In this document: positions 11,007-19,457 of the stretch, piece after piece
Position numbering within the stretch: position 1 is the first letter of the stretch
How the letters are laid out: the number at the start of each line of letters is the position of its first letter
Assembly (NCBI RefSeq): GCF_000373625.1
Contig: NZ_KB891994.1
Span: 558,001-622,000, forward strand
DNA: 64,000 nucleotides
Direction: 5' to 3'
Origin: Streptomyces sp. LaPpAH-108
GTDB lineage: Bacteria; Actinomycetota; Actinomycetes; Streptomycetales; Streptomycetaceae
Notes under the pieces: model-generated
Database searches by the model: none
Told to the model about the DNA's origin: nothing
The model's input: only the letters and a program-made list of their open reading frames with translations
Made by a program: the position numbers and the translations under genes

Positions 11007-12008
11007 ATGGCCGCGATGGATCTCGACGCCTATGTGAAGGGCGTGCTCGACGGGAAGCGGGCCGTGGTGGCCCGCGCCATCACGCTCGTCGAGTCCACCC
11101 GACCGCAACACCGGGCGCTCGCACAGGAGTTGCTGACCGAGCTGCTGCCGCACAGCGGGCGGGCGCGGCGGATCGGGGTGAGCGGGGTGCCGGGCGTGGG
11201 CAAGTCCACGTTCATCGACGCGTTCGGCACCCTGCTGACCTCGCTGGGGCACCGGGTGGCGGTGCTCGCCGTGGACCCGTCCTCGACGCGCACCGGCGGT
11301 TCGATCCTGGGCGACAAGACGCGCATGGAGCGGCTGGCCGTGGACCCGGCCGCCTTCGTGCGCCCCTCCCCCAGCGCGGGCACGCTCGGCGGGGTGGCCA
11401 AGGCGACCCGGGAGTCCATGATCGTCATGGAGGCGGCGGGCTACGACGTGATCCTGGTCGAGACCGTCGGCGTCGGCCAGTCGGAGACCGCGGTCGCCGA
11501 CATGGTCGACTCCTTCCTGCTCCTCGCCCTCGCCCGCACCGGCGACCAGCTCCAGGGCATCAAGAAGGGCGTCCTGGAACTGGCCGACGTGATCGCCGTC
11601 AACAAGGCGGACGGTCCGCACGAGCGCGACGCGAAGTCCGCCGCGCGTGAACTCGCGGGCGCGCTGCGGCTGATGCACGGCAAGGACGCGTTCTGGACTC
11701 CGCCGGTCCTGCACTGCAGCGCGCGCGAGTCCAGCGGTCTGGACACGGTATGGGAACGCCTCGAACAGCACCGCACCCTGCTGGACTCCACGGGCCGCCT
11801 CACCGCCAAGCGGCGTGACCAGCAGGTCGGCTGGACCTGGTCCATGGTCCGCGACGAACTCCTCGGCCGCCTGCGCTCCGACCCGGCGGTCCGGGAGACC
11901 GCGCCAGAACTGGAACAGCGGGTACGGGAAGGGACGTTGACGGCGACGCTGGCGGCGGAGCGGATCCTGCGGGCGTTCGAGGACGGGATGCGGGGGCGGG
12001 AGTCCTGA
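11007..12008 (+). CDS. meaB: Methylmalonyl-CoA mutase-associated GTPase MeaB
   Basis: A 333-aa G3E-type GTPase that protects and reloads the mutase with adenosylcobalamin. It has the P-loop GVPGVGKST, the conserved DPSSTRTGGSILGDKTRM segment and the NKADG base-specificity motif. A second in-frame ATG at 11016 is an equally possible start. The 6-nt spacing from mutB supports co-transcription. Confidence 0.95.
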   Translation: MAAMDLDAYVKGVLDGKRAVVARAITLVESTRPQHRALAQELLTELLPHSGRARRIGVSGVPGVGKSTFIDAFGTLLTSLGHRVAVLAVDPSSTRTGGSILGDKTRMERLAVDPAAFVRPSPSAGTLGGVAKATRESMIVMEAAGYDVILVETVGVGQSETAVADMVDSFLLLALARTGDQLQGIKKGVLELADVIAVNKADGPHERDAKSAARELAGALRLMHGKDAFWTPPVLHCSARESSGLDTVWERLEQHRTLLDSTGRLTAKRRDQQVGWTWSMVRDELLGRLRSDPAVRETAPELEQRVREGTLTATLAAERILRAFEDGMRGRES

Positions 12009-12023
12009 CCCGGTCCTCATTCA

Positions 12024-12045
12024 TCGAGATATCCTGGTATATCGA
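12024..12045. promoter_or_regulatory. Candidate operator of the ArsR-type regulator
   Basis: A 22-nt imperfect palindrome (8 of 11 paired positions) that is AT-rich against a very GC-rich background, with TCGA at both ends and ATAT-type halves inside. It lies about 30 nt before the ArsR-family gene, as expected for autoregulation by this family. No protein-DNA evidence is available. Confidence 0.45.
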
Positions 12046-12072
12046 CGTGATGGAGACCGGACAGGACCCTGG

Positions 12073-12471
12073 GTGGACATGAGCAGGAACGACGAGACCG
12101 CCGCACGGGCCGAGCAAGCGCGGGAGGCGCCGGAGGCGCTGGAGTCACCGGAGGTGCTGGCAGCCTCGGAGGCACTGGAGGCGTTCAAGGCGCTGGCCAA
12201 CCCGGTCCGCCTCCAGATCATGCGCTGGCTGCGGAACCCGGACACGGAGTTCGCGGCGTACGAGCCGATCGCGGACCGCGACACCGTCGGCGTGTGCGTC
12301 AGCCACATCCAGGCCAAGAGCGGGCTGGCCCAGTCGACCGTCTCCTCGTACATGGCGACCCTGGAACGAGCGGGCCTCGTCCGCTCCACACGGGTCGGCA
12401 AGTGGACCCACTACCGACGGGACGAGGAGCGGCTGCGACGACTGTCGGAGGCGGTGGGCGGGCTGGTCTGA
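12073..12471 (+). CDS. ArsR-family winged-helix transcriptional regulator
   Basis: A 132-aa regulator. After an acidic Ala/Glu-rich N-terminus (about 35 residues) comes the winged helix: FKALANPVRLQIMRWL, then CVSHIQAKSGLAQSTVSSYM and the ERAGLVRSTRVGKWTHYRRD wing. There is no classical CXC metal site, so it may sense something other than metal. GTG at 12073 and ATG at 12079 are both possible starts. In related loci such regulators sit beside an NAD(P)H oxidoreductase gene, and only a remnant of one follows here. Confidence 0.88.
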   Translation: MDMSRNDETAARAEQAREAPEALESPEVLAASEALEAFKALANPVRLQIMRWLRNPDTEFAAYEPIADRDTVGVCVSHIQAKSGLAQSTVSSYMATLERAGLVRSTRVGKWTHYRRDEERLRRLSEAVGGLV

Positions 12472-12494
12472 GCGATCGATCGCGGCTCCGCCGA

Positions 12495-12668
12495 CCTCCT
12501 GTCCTCTTCCATGTCCACCGGGGAATGCTGGAGTTCGTCGGTTACGAGCCGCTGCCGCCGGTCGTCACCTACGGCCCGGCCCGGATGTCGGAGGCCGAGC
12601 GGGAGGCGGGGCTGGCGGCGGTGCGGGGCGCTTTCGCGGGGATCGGGGTGACGGCGGGCCGCCTGTGA
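12495..12668 (+). pseudogene. Remnant of an NAD(P)H oxidoreductase C-terminus
   Basis: Directly after the ArsR gene one frame encodes about 47 residues beginning MLEFVGYEPLPPVVTYGPAR (ATG at 12525), with a few plausible residues before it. This resembles the C-terminal end of flavodoxin-fold NAD(P)H dehydrogenase (quinone)-like proteins. No N-terminal flavin-binding part is present upstream, where the ArsR gene occupies the DNA. I read it as the leftover of a deleted target gene; a very short independent gene is less likely. Confidence 0.5.
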
Positions 12669-12735
12669 CAGAGCCGCGACCGGAGGAGTGGCCTCCGCCA
12701 CAGCCGGGGTGGTCCGGTCCTGGTCAACTCGCTTG

Positions 12736-13716
12736 ATGCGCAGATCATTTGCCGACCGGGTCGCCGTCGGCACGCTCGCCGGAGCGGTGGCTCTCGTCCT
12801 CGCCGGATGCGGCACCCAGCAGGCGGACCCGCGTGCGGGCGGCGGGGCGAGCGGCGGGCCGTCGTGCCCGTCGGCCACGCCCACCCCCGGCAGTACGCCG
12901 CCGCTCACTCGGCCCACGGCTACGGTGGACGCCCCGCGACCGCCGGGTACGCCGAGTCCGGTGCCGTCGGCCGCGAACAGCGAGCGGGACGGGGTGCGGG
13001 TCACCGGGGTGTACTCCGGGGTCGTCGACCGGGAGGGGGTCTGCCGCCCGAACGGGCTCACGGCGGCGTTCTCGGTGAGCGGGACGGCCGCGCGCGAGAT
13101 GACGTACACGATCATCTTCGACGCCGACGGGTACACCGGGGTGACCCGGATCGTCGGGCCGGTGCGGCCGGGGAAGACGCTGCGCGGGACGGTGGCGATA
13201 CGCCGGAGCGTCGGTGAGCCGGTGAGCGGGCCGCAGGTGTCGGTCGTGTCCGTCCGCAGCGTCCAGACCGCCGAGGCGCCGTCCGAGAACGGCCCGTGTC
13301 CGGCGTCCGGGGTGCGGGTGTGGGCCGACCGGGGGGACGCGGCGATGGGGCTGCGGGTGACGGGGCTGCACCTGGAGAACTGCGGCACGAGTCCGTACAC
13401 GCTGGACGGCCGTCCCCAGCTCCAGCTCCTCGACGCCGACCACAAGACGGTCGAGGGAATCCGCCTCGTACCCGGCGACGAGGTCGCCAATCTCGACGGC
13501 TCACCTGACGTCGTCCGCCCTGTCACCCTGAACCCCGGCGAACGCGCCCGCGCGACCATCGCCTGGCGCAACACCGTGCAGACCGTCGGCGCCCCCGTGA
13601 ACGCCCCCTATCTCCGCGTCCGCGCCAAGCCGGGCGCCGCGCCCGTGATGGTGACCCCGGAACTGGATCTCGGCACGACGGGGAAACTGGGGGTCCGGGC
13701 CTGGCAGAAGGAGTGA
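12736..13716 (+). CDS. DUF4232 domain lipoprotein
   Basis: A 326-aa exported lipoprotein. Basic residues, a hydrophobic stretch and the lipobox LAGC (Cys near residue 27) form a lipoprotein signal. A Thr/Pro-rich linker and a middle domain follow. The C-terminal DUF4232 segment has GLRVTGLHLENCGTSPYTLD and NPGERARATIAWRNTV. ATG at 12736 is preferred to a GTG at 12688 because it gives a normal signal length. Its upstream and C-terminal ends are echoed about 0.65-1.65 kb further on by a truncated duplicate. Confidence 0.82.
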   Translation: MRRSFADRVAVGTLAGAVALVLAGCGTQQADPRAGGGASGGPSCPSATPTPGSTPPLTRPTATVDAPRPPGTPSPVPSAANSERDGVRVTGVYSGVVDREGVCRPNGLTAAFSVSGTAAREMTYTIIFDADGYTGVTRIVGPVRPGKTLRGTVAIRRSVGEPVSGPQVSVVSVRSVQTAEAPSENGPCPASGVRVWADRGDAAMGLRVTGLHLENCGTSPYTLDGRPQLQLLDADHKTVEGIRLVPGDEVANLDGSPDVVRPVTLNPGERARATIAWRNTVQTVGAPVNAPYLRVRAKPGAAPVMVTPELDLGTTGKLGVRAWQKE

Positions 13717-13741
13717 GCGGCGGCGCGGGCCTCGGTGGGGG

Positions 13742-14218
13742 TCAGGCCCCGAGGAACACCCTGCACGCCCCCGACCGTTCGAAGACCGCCACGGCGATCT
13801 CGGGCAACTCCGAGCCTTTCTCCCGGCTGTAGGCCGGGCCCGCGCCCGGTGTGAACCCCGCGTCCATGACGTCCGTCAGTACGTCGTCGGGGGTCTTCTT
13901 CCCCGTGGCGGCGAGCCGGTTGTCCCGGACGAACGCCGGAACACCGTCGCATGGCATGGAGAACTGGACATTGAACGGATACCCGTCCAGAGCCTTGAGC
14001 GCACCGTAAGCGATGTCCTCGACCCCCTCAGGGAGGCGAACGCGGTGGTCGGACAGGGCCTGTTCGAGGCTGACGTCGGCGGAATCCGACGGCGACTCGT
14101 GCGGAAACGGCCCCGCACGCTCGGCGGAATGCAGCCCCTCCGGGTCACAGGCGACCAGACTCCCGGCGAGCACCAGGCCCGCGAGGAGCGCCGTCGCGCG
14201 GGGCAGTCGGTCGAACAC
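13742..14218 (-). CDS. Small lipoprotein of unknown function
   Basis: A 158-aa exported protein with a clear lipoprotein signal (hydrophobic LLAGLVLAGSLVAC, lipid-attachment Cys near residue 24). The mature part is acidic and has one further Cys pair (near residues 102 and 153) that could form a disulfide. No family is recognised. It is convergent with the DUF4232 gene and sits between that gene and the truncated copy of its end, so it may have arrived with the rearrangement that produced the duplicate. Confidence 0.72.
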   Translation of the reverse strand: MFDRLPRATALLAGLVLAGSLVACDPEGLHSAERAGPFPHESPSDSADVSLEQALSDHRVRLPEGVEDIAYGALKALDGYPFNVQFSMPCDGVPAFVRDNRLAATGKKTPDDVLTDVMDAGFTPGAGPAYSREKGSELPEIAVAVFERSGACRVFLGA

Positions 14219-14310
14219 CGTTTCTCCTGGCGGGTGTCGGGGGCTGCTGGCCGACCCGGCGGGTGCGGTGGCTCCCAGGGTGCCCAGGCCGGGCGGTCGG
14301 CGTCATCGGC

Positions 14311-14391
14311 TGTGACAGAGCCGTGACCGGGGAACTGGATCTCGGTACGCCGGGCAGACTGGGGGTCCGGACGTGGCAGAAGGAGCCGTGA
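14311..14391 (+). pseudogene. Collapsed duplicate of the DUF4232 lipoprotein gene (5' flank joined to C-terminus)
   Basis: Bases 14311-14330 repeat the flank upstream of the DUF4232 gene (12666-12685) with one or two changes. They run straight into a copy of that gene's last 22 codons, encoding ELDLGTPGRLGVRTWQKEP against ELDLGTTGKLGVRAWQKE in the intact gene. Everything between is missing. The 23-codon frame (GTG at 14323) ends 4 nt before the NUDIX start and could still act as a coupled leader. Confidence 0.7.
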
Positions 14392-14395
14392 GAAC

Positions 14396-14890
14396 GTGAC
14401 AGAAACCGAGCGAGTCCCGTACGCCGACAAGGGGCGCCCCTCGCCGCACGCGCTGACCGGTGCCGGTGTCGTCGTGACGGACCCGGCGGGCCGGGTGCTG
14501 CTCGGCTGGTCCAGGAAGCGTGCGGTCTGGGAGCTGCCGGGCGGCAAGAACGACCCGGGTGAGGCCTTCACGGCGGCGGGCGTACGGGAGTTGGCCGAGG
14601 AGACGGGCCTGCGGGCCGACCCGGACACGACCCGGACCCTGGCCCTGCTGATGGACTCCGTCCACGGCCTGCCCCGCCTGACCGCCGCCGTCCGCGTCCA
14701 CGCTTTCACGGGCGAACCGGAGGTCAGGGAACCGCACTTGATCCACCACTGGCAGTGGCACGACCCCGCCGACCTGCCCACCCTCCCCGAACCGCTCTTC
14801 ACCCCGAGCGCGCATGTGATCGACACGGTCTGGCCGGGCCTGCTGCCGTGCCTGCCGCCGGTGCACCGCTATCCGGTGGCGCGGGGCTGA
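14396..14890 (+). CDS. NUDIX hydrolase
   Basis: A 164-aa NUDIX-fold protein that would hydrolyse a nucleoside-diphosphate-linked substrate. The NUDIX box is complete: GGKNDPGEAF, then RELAEETGL within the GX5EX7REUXEEXGU pattern, near residues 50-72. The specific substrate is unknown. The GTG start at 14396 follows the AAGGAG within the remnant of the duplicated lipoprotein gene, so its ribosome-binding site is borrowed from that remnant. Its 3' end overlaps the convergent XRE gene by 22 nt. Confidence 0.88.
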   Translation: MTETERVPYADKGRPSPHALTGAGVVVTDPAGRVLLGWSRKRAVWELPGGKNDPGEAFTAAGVRELAEETGLRADPDTTRTLALLMDSVHGLPRLTAAVRVHAFTGEPEVREPHLIHHWQWHDPADLPTLPEPLFTPSAHVIDTVWPGLLPCLPPVHRYPVARG

Positions 14891-15726
14891 GTGCCCAGGT
14901 CCTGCGTCCCCCACACCATCAGCAACGCCAGCCGTTCCGCGTCCTGGGTGCCCGGTTCCGCCGTGTAGACGATGATCCGTAGGTCGCTGCCCGCGACCGA
15001 GAGGATGTCGCAGTCCAGGGTGACGGGGCCGACGGCCGGGTGGGCGATGGTCTTGCGGGCGGCCTCGTGGACGCCGATCGTGCTGGAGTCCCACAGCCGG
15101 GCGAACTCCGGGCTGCCGTGGCGTAGTTCAGTGACGAGGGCGTGCAGGTCGCGGTCGGCCGGGTAGCGGGCGGCGGCGGTGCGGAGGTCGGCGACGAGGG
15201 CGGACTCGAAGGCGGCGCGGGCCTCGGGGGTGTAGGTGACGGGGCCGCCGGTGCCGAGGAAGTGGCGCCAGACGCCGTTGAGTTCACGCCCGCGCCAGCG
15301 GGTGGAGTCGCCCATCAGGGCGGCGTAGGGCGCGTTGGCGGCGAGGAGGGTCCAGGTGGCGTCGTGGACGGCGACCGGGGTGTGGGCCAGCCGGTCGAGC
15401 AGGCGGTGCACGCTGGGCGGGATGAAGACGGGCACCGTCCTCGGGCCGGGCGGTGCGAGTCCGGCCAGGCGGTGCAGGTGGTCCCGCTCCCCCGCCGAGA
15501 GCCGGAGCGCGCGGGTCAGCGCCTGGACGACCTGCGAGGAGGGGTTGACCGCGCGGCCCTGTTCCAGGCGGGTCACATAGTCGACGGAGATCCCCGCGAG
15601 CTGTGCCAGCTCCTCGCGGCGCAGCCCGGCCGCCCGTCTGCGGCCTCCGGCGGGCAGCCCCGCGTCGGCGGGGGCCAGCCGGTCCCGCCACCGGCGGATC
15701 GCGTCCCCCAGGTCCGTGGTCGTCAT
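14869..15726 (-). CDS. XRE-family regulator, MmyB-like
   Basis: A 285-aa regulator with an N-terminal helix-turn-helix (RREELAQLAGISVDYVTRLEQGR, near residues 33-55, quoted in two parts: RREELAQLAG and ISVDYVTRLEQGR). The long C-terminal domain has the MmyB-type PAS-like ligand pocket (VHDATWTLLAANAPYAALMG onwards). Such proteins usually repress a neighbouring dehydrogenase, and this one is divergent from an SDR gene with a 101-nt shared intergenic region. The ligand is unknown. Confidence 0.9.
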   Translation of the reverse strand: MTTTDLGDAIRRWRDRLAPADAGLPAGGRRRAAGLRREELAQLAGISVDYVTRLEQGRAVNPSSQVVQALTRALRLSAGERDHLHRLAGLAPPGPRTVPVFIPPSVHRLLDRLAHTPVAVHDATWTLLAANAPYAALMGDSTRWRGRELNGVWRHFLGTGGPVTYTPEARAAFESALVADLRTAAARYPADRDLHALVTELRHGSPEFARLWDSSTIGVHEAARKTIAHPAVGPVTLDCDILSVAGSDLRIIVYTAEPGTQDAERLALLMVWGTQDLGTQPRATG

Positions 15727-15827
15727 GCCCCCAGTGTGCCGCCGCGCGGCGGGGCGTGCCTGGTACCGCCAGTCCCAGGAAAAGCGGTCTTCTGGCTGGT
15801 GGCGGGCGTCCGGCGCAGGCTGGAGTC

Positions 15828-16535
15828 ATGACGAGAACACTGATCACCGGAGCCAACAAGGGGCTCGGCCGCGAGACGGCCCGCCGTCTGCTCGCCGCCG
15901 GGCACACCGTCTATGTCGGCGCCCGCGACGCCGAGCGGGGGCGCCGGGCCGCCGAGGAGCTGGGCGCCCGTTTCGTCCCGCTCGACGTCACCGACGACGC
16001 CTCCGTGGCCGCCGCGGTGAAGACGATCGAGGCCGAGGGCGGCCTGGACGTGCTGGTCAACAACGCCGGGATCGAGCCGCGTCACCCGGACGGCGGCTTC
16101 GTCCTGGCCGCGGAGACCACCGCCGACGACGTACGGACCGTCTTCGAGACCAACGTCTACGGCCCGGTCCGCACCCTGCACGCCTTCCTGCCCCTGCTGC
16201 TGCGCTCGGAGCACCCGGTCGTGGTCAACGTCAGCAGCGGCCTCGCCCACACCCCGGCCCTGGCCGACCCCGCGGCCTTCGAGCACTTCTACCCGGGCCT
16301 GGCCTACCCCGCCTCCAAGGCCGCCCTGAACATGCTCACCGTGCAGTACGCCAAGGCGTTCGACGGCATCCGGATCAACGCCGCCGACCCCGGCTTCACC
16401 GCGACCGACCTCAACCACCACACCGGCACCCAGACCGTCGAGGAAGGCGCCGAGGTCATCGTGCGCCTGGCGTGCGTGGGCCCGGACGGGCCGACGGGGA
16501 CGTTCCAGAACGCGGCGGGGGTGCTGCCATGGTGA
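15828..16535 (+). CDS. Short-chain dehydrogenase/reductase
   Basis: A 235-aa SDR. The cofactor motif TGANKGLG lies near residue 7, NNAG near 79, and the catalytic YPASK near 165. The N-terminal pattern is of the carbonyl-reductase-like SDR group and is likely NADP(H) dependent. It is divergently transcribed from the MmyB-like regulator, the standard arrangement for a regulator and its target. The natural substrate is not known. Confidence 0.9.
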   Translation: MTRTLITGANKGLGRETARRLLAAGHTVYVGARDAERGRRAAEELGARFVPLDVTDDASVAAAVKTIEAEGGLDVLVNNAGIEPRHPDGGFVLAAETTADDVRTVFETNVYGPVRTLHAFLPLLLRSEHPVVVNVSSGLAHTPALADPAAFEHFYPGLAYPASKAALNMLTVQYAKAFDGIRINAADPGFTATDLNHHTGTQTVEEGAEVIVRLACVGPDGPTGTFQNAAGVLPW

Positions 16536-17072
16536 GCCGCCCGGGCGGATGAACCCGGGGGCCGTCGCCGGTTCCCGCATTCACAGACGTGTCGAAATCT
16601 TCACCGGATCACCTCAGCCCCCGGTGCCCCCTCCCGGCCTCCTCCCGCGGCCGGGCCGGAGCGCCGGGGGTGCGGTATTCGGCCTGGCGGCGTCTGCTTC
16701 AAGTCGCGGGCGGGGTACGCGAGATCACGCATATCCGTACTTTCGTTCGGCGTTGCGAGGACTACGTTACGGACCGTATTCTCACCATCGTCATTGAGCT
16801 GCCGGCCATGCGCGGCAGCACACCGCGGCGGACCGGGAGGGGCGCCCCAGGACCAACGTCTTGCTCCAGCGCGTGACTTACGGCCCGGCCGCCGCCCGCA
16901 CCGACGATCCGCCCCGGACACGATGAGCGGGCACGGACCACGTGAGTGGGCTCCGCACGAGACGGCCCCCGCTGGACATCCGGTTCGCTCGACGCCGCCA
17001 CCGCACGCTCCGGTCCGTCGCACCCGCGCGCCCCGCGGCGTGACCCGGCCGATCCCCAGCAGGAGTTCAGTC
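16536..17072. other. Gene-poor region upstream of the conservon
   Basis: About 540 nt without a convincing gene. A stretch around 16735-16800 is noticeably richer in A/T than the surroundings and could hold the conservon promoter, but I cannot match a specific sigma-factor consensus with confidence. Confidence 0.4.
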
Positions 17073-17258
17073 ATGCGTCTCTTACGGGCAGCCCGTACCG
17101 CTCGCGCCATCTCGGCGCCGCCGGAGGCGCACGGACCGACGGCCGGATTACACGCCCTCGCGCTCCCGTCGGGCGCGGGCCCGCACGCCCCCTCCCGTCA
17201 CCGTGTCCGGCCCGCCGCCGACACCCCCCGCACCATCGTCGCGAGGACGGCCCGATGA
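17073..17258 (+). CDS. Possible coupled short ORF (61 codons) ahead of cvnA
   Basis: An ATG at 17073 has AGGAG seven bases upstream. Its frame ends in a TGA that overlaps the cvnA start codon (ATGA at 17255-17258), the same coupling used between the conservon genes. The predicted peptide is Arg/Ala/Pro-rich with no recognised domain. The signals favour translation as a leader peptide, but composition alone would not identify it as a protein, so this stays tentative. Confidence 0.4.
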   Translation: MRLLRAARTARAISAPPEAHGPTAGLHALALPSGAGPHAPSRHRVRPAADTPRTIVARTAR

Positions 17259-18673
17259 CCGAACTGATCCTGTTCCTGGTGCTCGTGGCGGTCGGCGCCG
17301 CGGCGGTGGCGTACTTCGCACGGGCCGCCGCACGGCAGCGGCGACGGGCCGAGCGGCTCCAGGAACGCGCCGAGACCCTTTCTCAACAGCTGCGCGCCGC
17401 CGAGCAGTTCGTCGGGAGGATCACGACCACGGTCGCGTCCCCGACGGCCGAGCCGGTCACCGCGCCCGTCCTGCCGCCCCAGCTCGCCGGTACCCCCCTC
17501 GCCCACGCGCTCACCGGGCTGAGCGAGGAGACCCGCAACGCCGTCGCCCTCCTGGAGCGGCGCGCGGAGGAGCGGGCCGAGGAGCGCGCCGCCGAGATCC
17601 AGAAGGCGGCGGACGCCCAAGTCGAGGGCGCCCGACGGGAGTCGGTCGATGTCGCCCGGGCCACCGTGCGCGCGTTCGCCTCCAGCCTGGTGCAGCGGGC
17701 CAAGAACCTGAGCCGGTCGGTGAGCGCCGGGGTGCGCAAGGTCCACATCTCCGACGAGGCGTACGCCACGCTCAACGAGATCGACCACCTCTCGCAGCAG
17801 ATGCTGCTGATCGCCTCCGGCTTCTCCGTCCTCGCCGGGGACAAGCTCTCGGCACGCTGGCGGGCGACCACCCTGACCGACATCGTGCGCGCCGCCATGG
17901 GCCGCGTCGAAGGGTACGAGCGCGTCCAGCACCCGGAGATGGAGACCCTCGCGGTCGAGAGCCGGGCCGTCGAAGCCGTGATCCACACCCTCTCGGTGCT
18001 GCTGAGCAACGCCCTGCGCTACTCGCCGCCCGCCGCACGGGTGCACGTCACCCTGGACCACGGCCACAACGCTGCCTTCCTGATCGTGGACGACGCCGGA
18101 CTGCGCATGGACGACGAGCGGGTGCTGTGGGCCCGCAAGGTGCTCTCCGGCGAACAGCGCGACGACATCACCGCGCTCGGCGCCTACCCGCAGACCGGGC
18201 TCCGCGTGGCCGCGGCGCTGGCCAAGGACTACGGCTTCCGCGTCGACATCACCGTCCCCAACATCTATGGCGGCACCCGTGCCGTCATCGTGCTCCCGCA
18301 GAACCTGCTGACCAGCCCCGAGTCGGCCCGCTCGACGCAGTCCCGCACCGCCTCCCGTGCCCAGGCGGTCCTGCCGGGGCAGCAGACGCGGAGCGCGCCG
18401 GAGCGGCCCCGGCCCGCGCCGTCCACCACGACGGCGAGCGGTCTGACCGTCCGCAAACGCGCCCCGCGCACCGACACCCCGGCCGAGCCCGGCACACCGG
18501 GCACACCGGGCACCCCGGGCACCCCGGGCACCAAGCCGGGCGCTCCGGTCGCCAAGCCCGCCACCCCGTCGGTCCAGCCCGGCAGCCCCGGCGTCGCCGC
18601 CTCCTGGATGGCGGGCACCCGGCGCGGCCGGGACCACCACAGCAGCACCCCCCGCACTGAAGAAGGACGTTGA
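17255..18673 (+). CDS. cvnA: Conservon sensor kinase-like protein CvnA
   Basis: First gene of a conservon, a Streptomyces operon type whose products form a membrane-associated complex resembling a eukaryotic G-protein module. The 472-aa protein has one N-terminal transmembrane segment (residues 4-24), a coiled-coil Glu/Arg-rich region, a DHp-like helix with EIDHLSQQM, and a HATPase_c domain with LLSNALRYSPP and VDDAGLRMDD. The Pro/Thr-rich tail includes tandem TPG repeats. There is no extracellular sensor domain. The start follows GAGGACGG; the stop precedes cvnB closely. Confidence 0.9.
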   Translation: MTELILFLVLVAVGAAAVAYFARAAARQRRRAERLQERAETLSQQLRAAEQFVGRITTTVASPTAEPVTAPVLPPQLAGTPLAHALTGLSEETRNAVALLERRAEERAEERAAEIQKAADAQVEGARRESVDVARATVRAFASSLVQRAKNLSRSVSAGVRKVHISDEAYATLNEIDHLSQQMLLIASGFSVLAGDKLSARWRATTLTDIVRAAMGRVEGYERVQHPEMETLAVESRAVEAVIHTLSVLLSNALRYSPPAARVHVTLDHGHNAAFLIVDDAGLRMDDERVLWARKVLSGEQRDDITALGAYPQTGLRVAAALAKDYGFRVDITVPNIYGGTRAVIVLPQNLLTSPESARSTQSRTASRAQAVLPGQQTRSAPERPRPAPSTTTASGLTVRKRAPRTDTPAEPGTPGTPGTPGTPGTKPGAPVAKPATPSVQPGSPGVAASWMAGTRRGRDHHSSTPRTEEGR

Positions 18674-18678
18674 ACACC

Positions 18679-19107
18679 ATGTCGGAGACTCACGCCAACT
18701 CCCTGGGCTGGCTGCTGGACGAACAGCTCGGCTCGGTCGAGGGCGTCCGGTACGCGGTGCTGGTGAGCGGCGACGGCCTGCTCAAGGCCCGTACGCACAC
18801 CATCGACCAGGAGGGCGGCGAGAAACTGGCCGCCCTGACCGCCTCGCTGCGGGCCTCGGCCAAGGCGTGGGACGAGTTCACCGGCGGTGGCGGGGTGCGC
18901 CAGCACCTCGTGGAGTGCGCCAACAACTTCTGTCTGACGACGGCCGCCGGGCAGAACACCACGCTGATGGTCTGTACGACCGGACCGCTGGCGGACGTCG
19001 GCCTGATCACCGATCACATGGTGCGCCTGGCCGTGCAGTTGGGCACGCAGCTCTCCACCGGCGAACGCACGCCGGTTCCCCAGCGGGACGGGAGTCTCGG
19101 GGCATGA
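18679..19107 (+). CDS. cvnB: Conservon roadblock/LC7 protein CvnB
   Basis: A 142-aa roadblock-fold protein, the second conservon component, expected to bind CvnD and act as GTPase regulator. It has the family pattern LGWLLDEQLGSVEGVRYAVL followed by SGDGLLKA. ATG at 18679 is chosen since GAAGGA lies about 11 nt upstream; a TTG at 18670 overlapping the cvnA stop is possible. Its stop overlaps the cvnC ATG. Confidence 0.9.
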   Translation: MSETHANSLGWLLDEQLGSVEGVRYAVLVSGDGLLKARTHTIDQEGGEKLAALTASLRASAKAWDEFTGGGGVRQHLVECANNFCLTTAAGQNTTLMVCTTGPLADVGLITDHMVRLAVQLGTQLSTGERTPVPQRDGSLGA

Positions 19108-19457
19108 GCGGGCCGCGGCGCGACCCGGACATGGTCCGGCCCTACGTCCGTACCGGCGGCCAGATCCGCCCACGGGACGATGTGCGCTGGGAGAGCGTGG
19201 TCATCGCCGCGACCGGCTCGGCCGGTGAACTCGCCACGGACGAACGCCGGGTGATGAGCCTGTTCTCACCCGGCTGCGGCGGTCTGGCCGTGGCCGACAT
19301 CGCAGCCGCGCTGCAACTGCCGCCCTCCACCGTCCGCATTCTCGTCTCCCGCCTCATGGACACCGGCCGCCTGACCAGTCCGGTCGACGCCGACTCCGAT
19401 CAGCCGCAGGACGACATTCTCGTAAGGGTGCTCCATGGACTTCGACAACTCCTCTGA
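19104..19457 (+). CDS. cvnC: Conservon DUF742 protein CvnC
   Basis: A 117-aa DUF742 protein with a predicted winged-helix fold: VRPYVRTGGQ near the N-terminus, then LAVADIAAALQLPPSTVRIL and the C-terminal ILVRVLHGLRQL motif typical of the family. It is the third component of the conservon complex. ATGA overlap with cvnB at the start and a 23-nt overlap with cvnD at the end show tight coupling. Confidence 0.92.
   Translation: MSGPRRDPDMVRPYVRTGGQIRPRDDVRWESVVIAATGSAGELATDERRVMSLFSPGCGGLAVADIAAALQLPPSTVRILVSRLMDTGRLTSPVDADSDQPQDDILVRVLHGLRQLL

Noticed and set aside
16794..17072. Upstream extension of the short ORF before cvnA
   Set aside because: Only the part from ATG 17073 has a ribosome-binding site; the rest is proline/arginine-rich noise.
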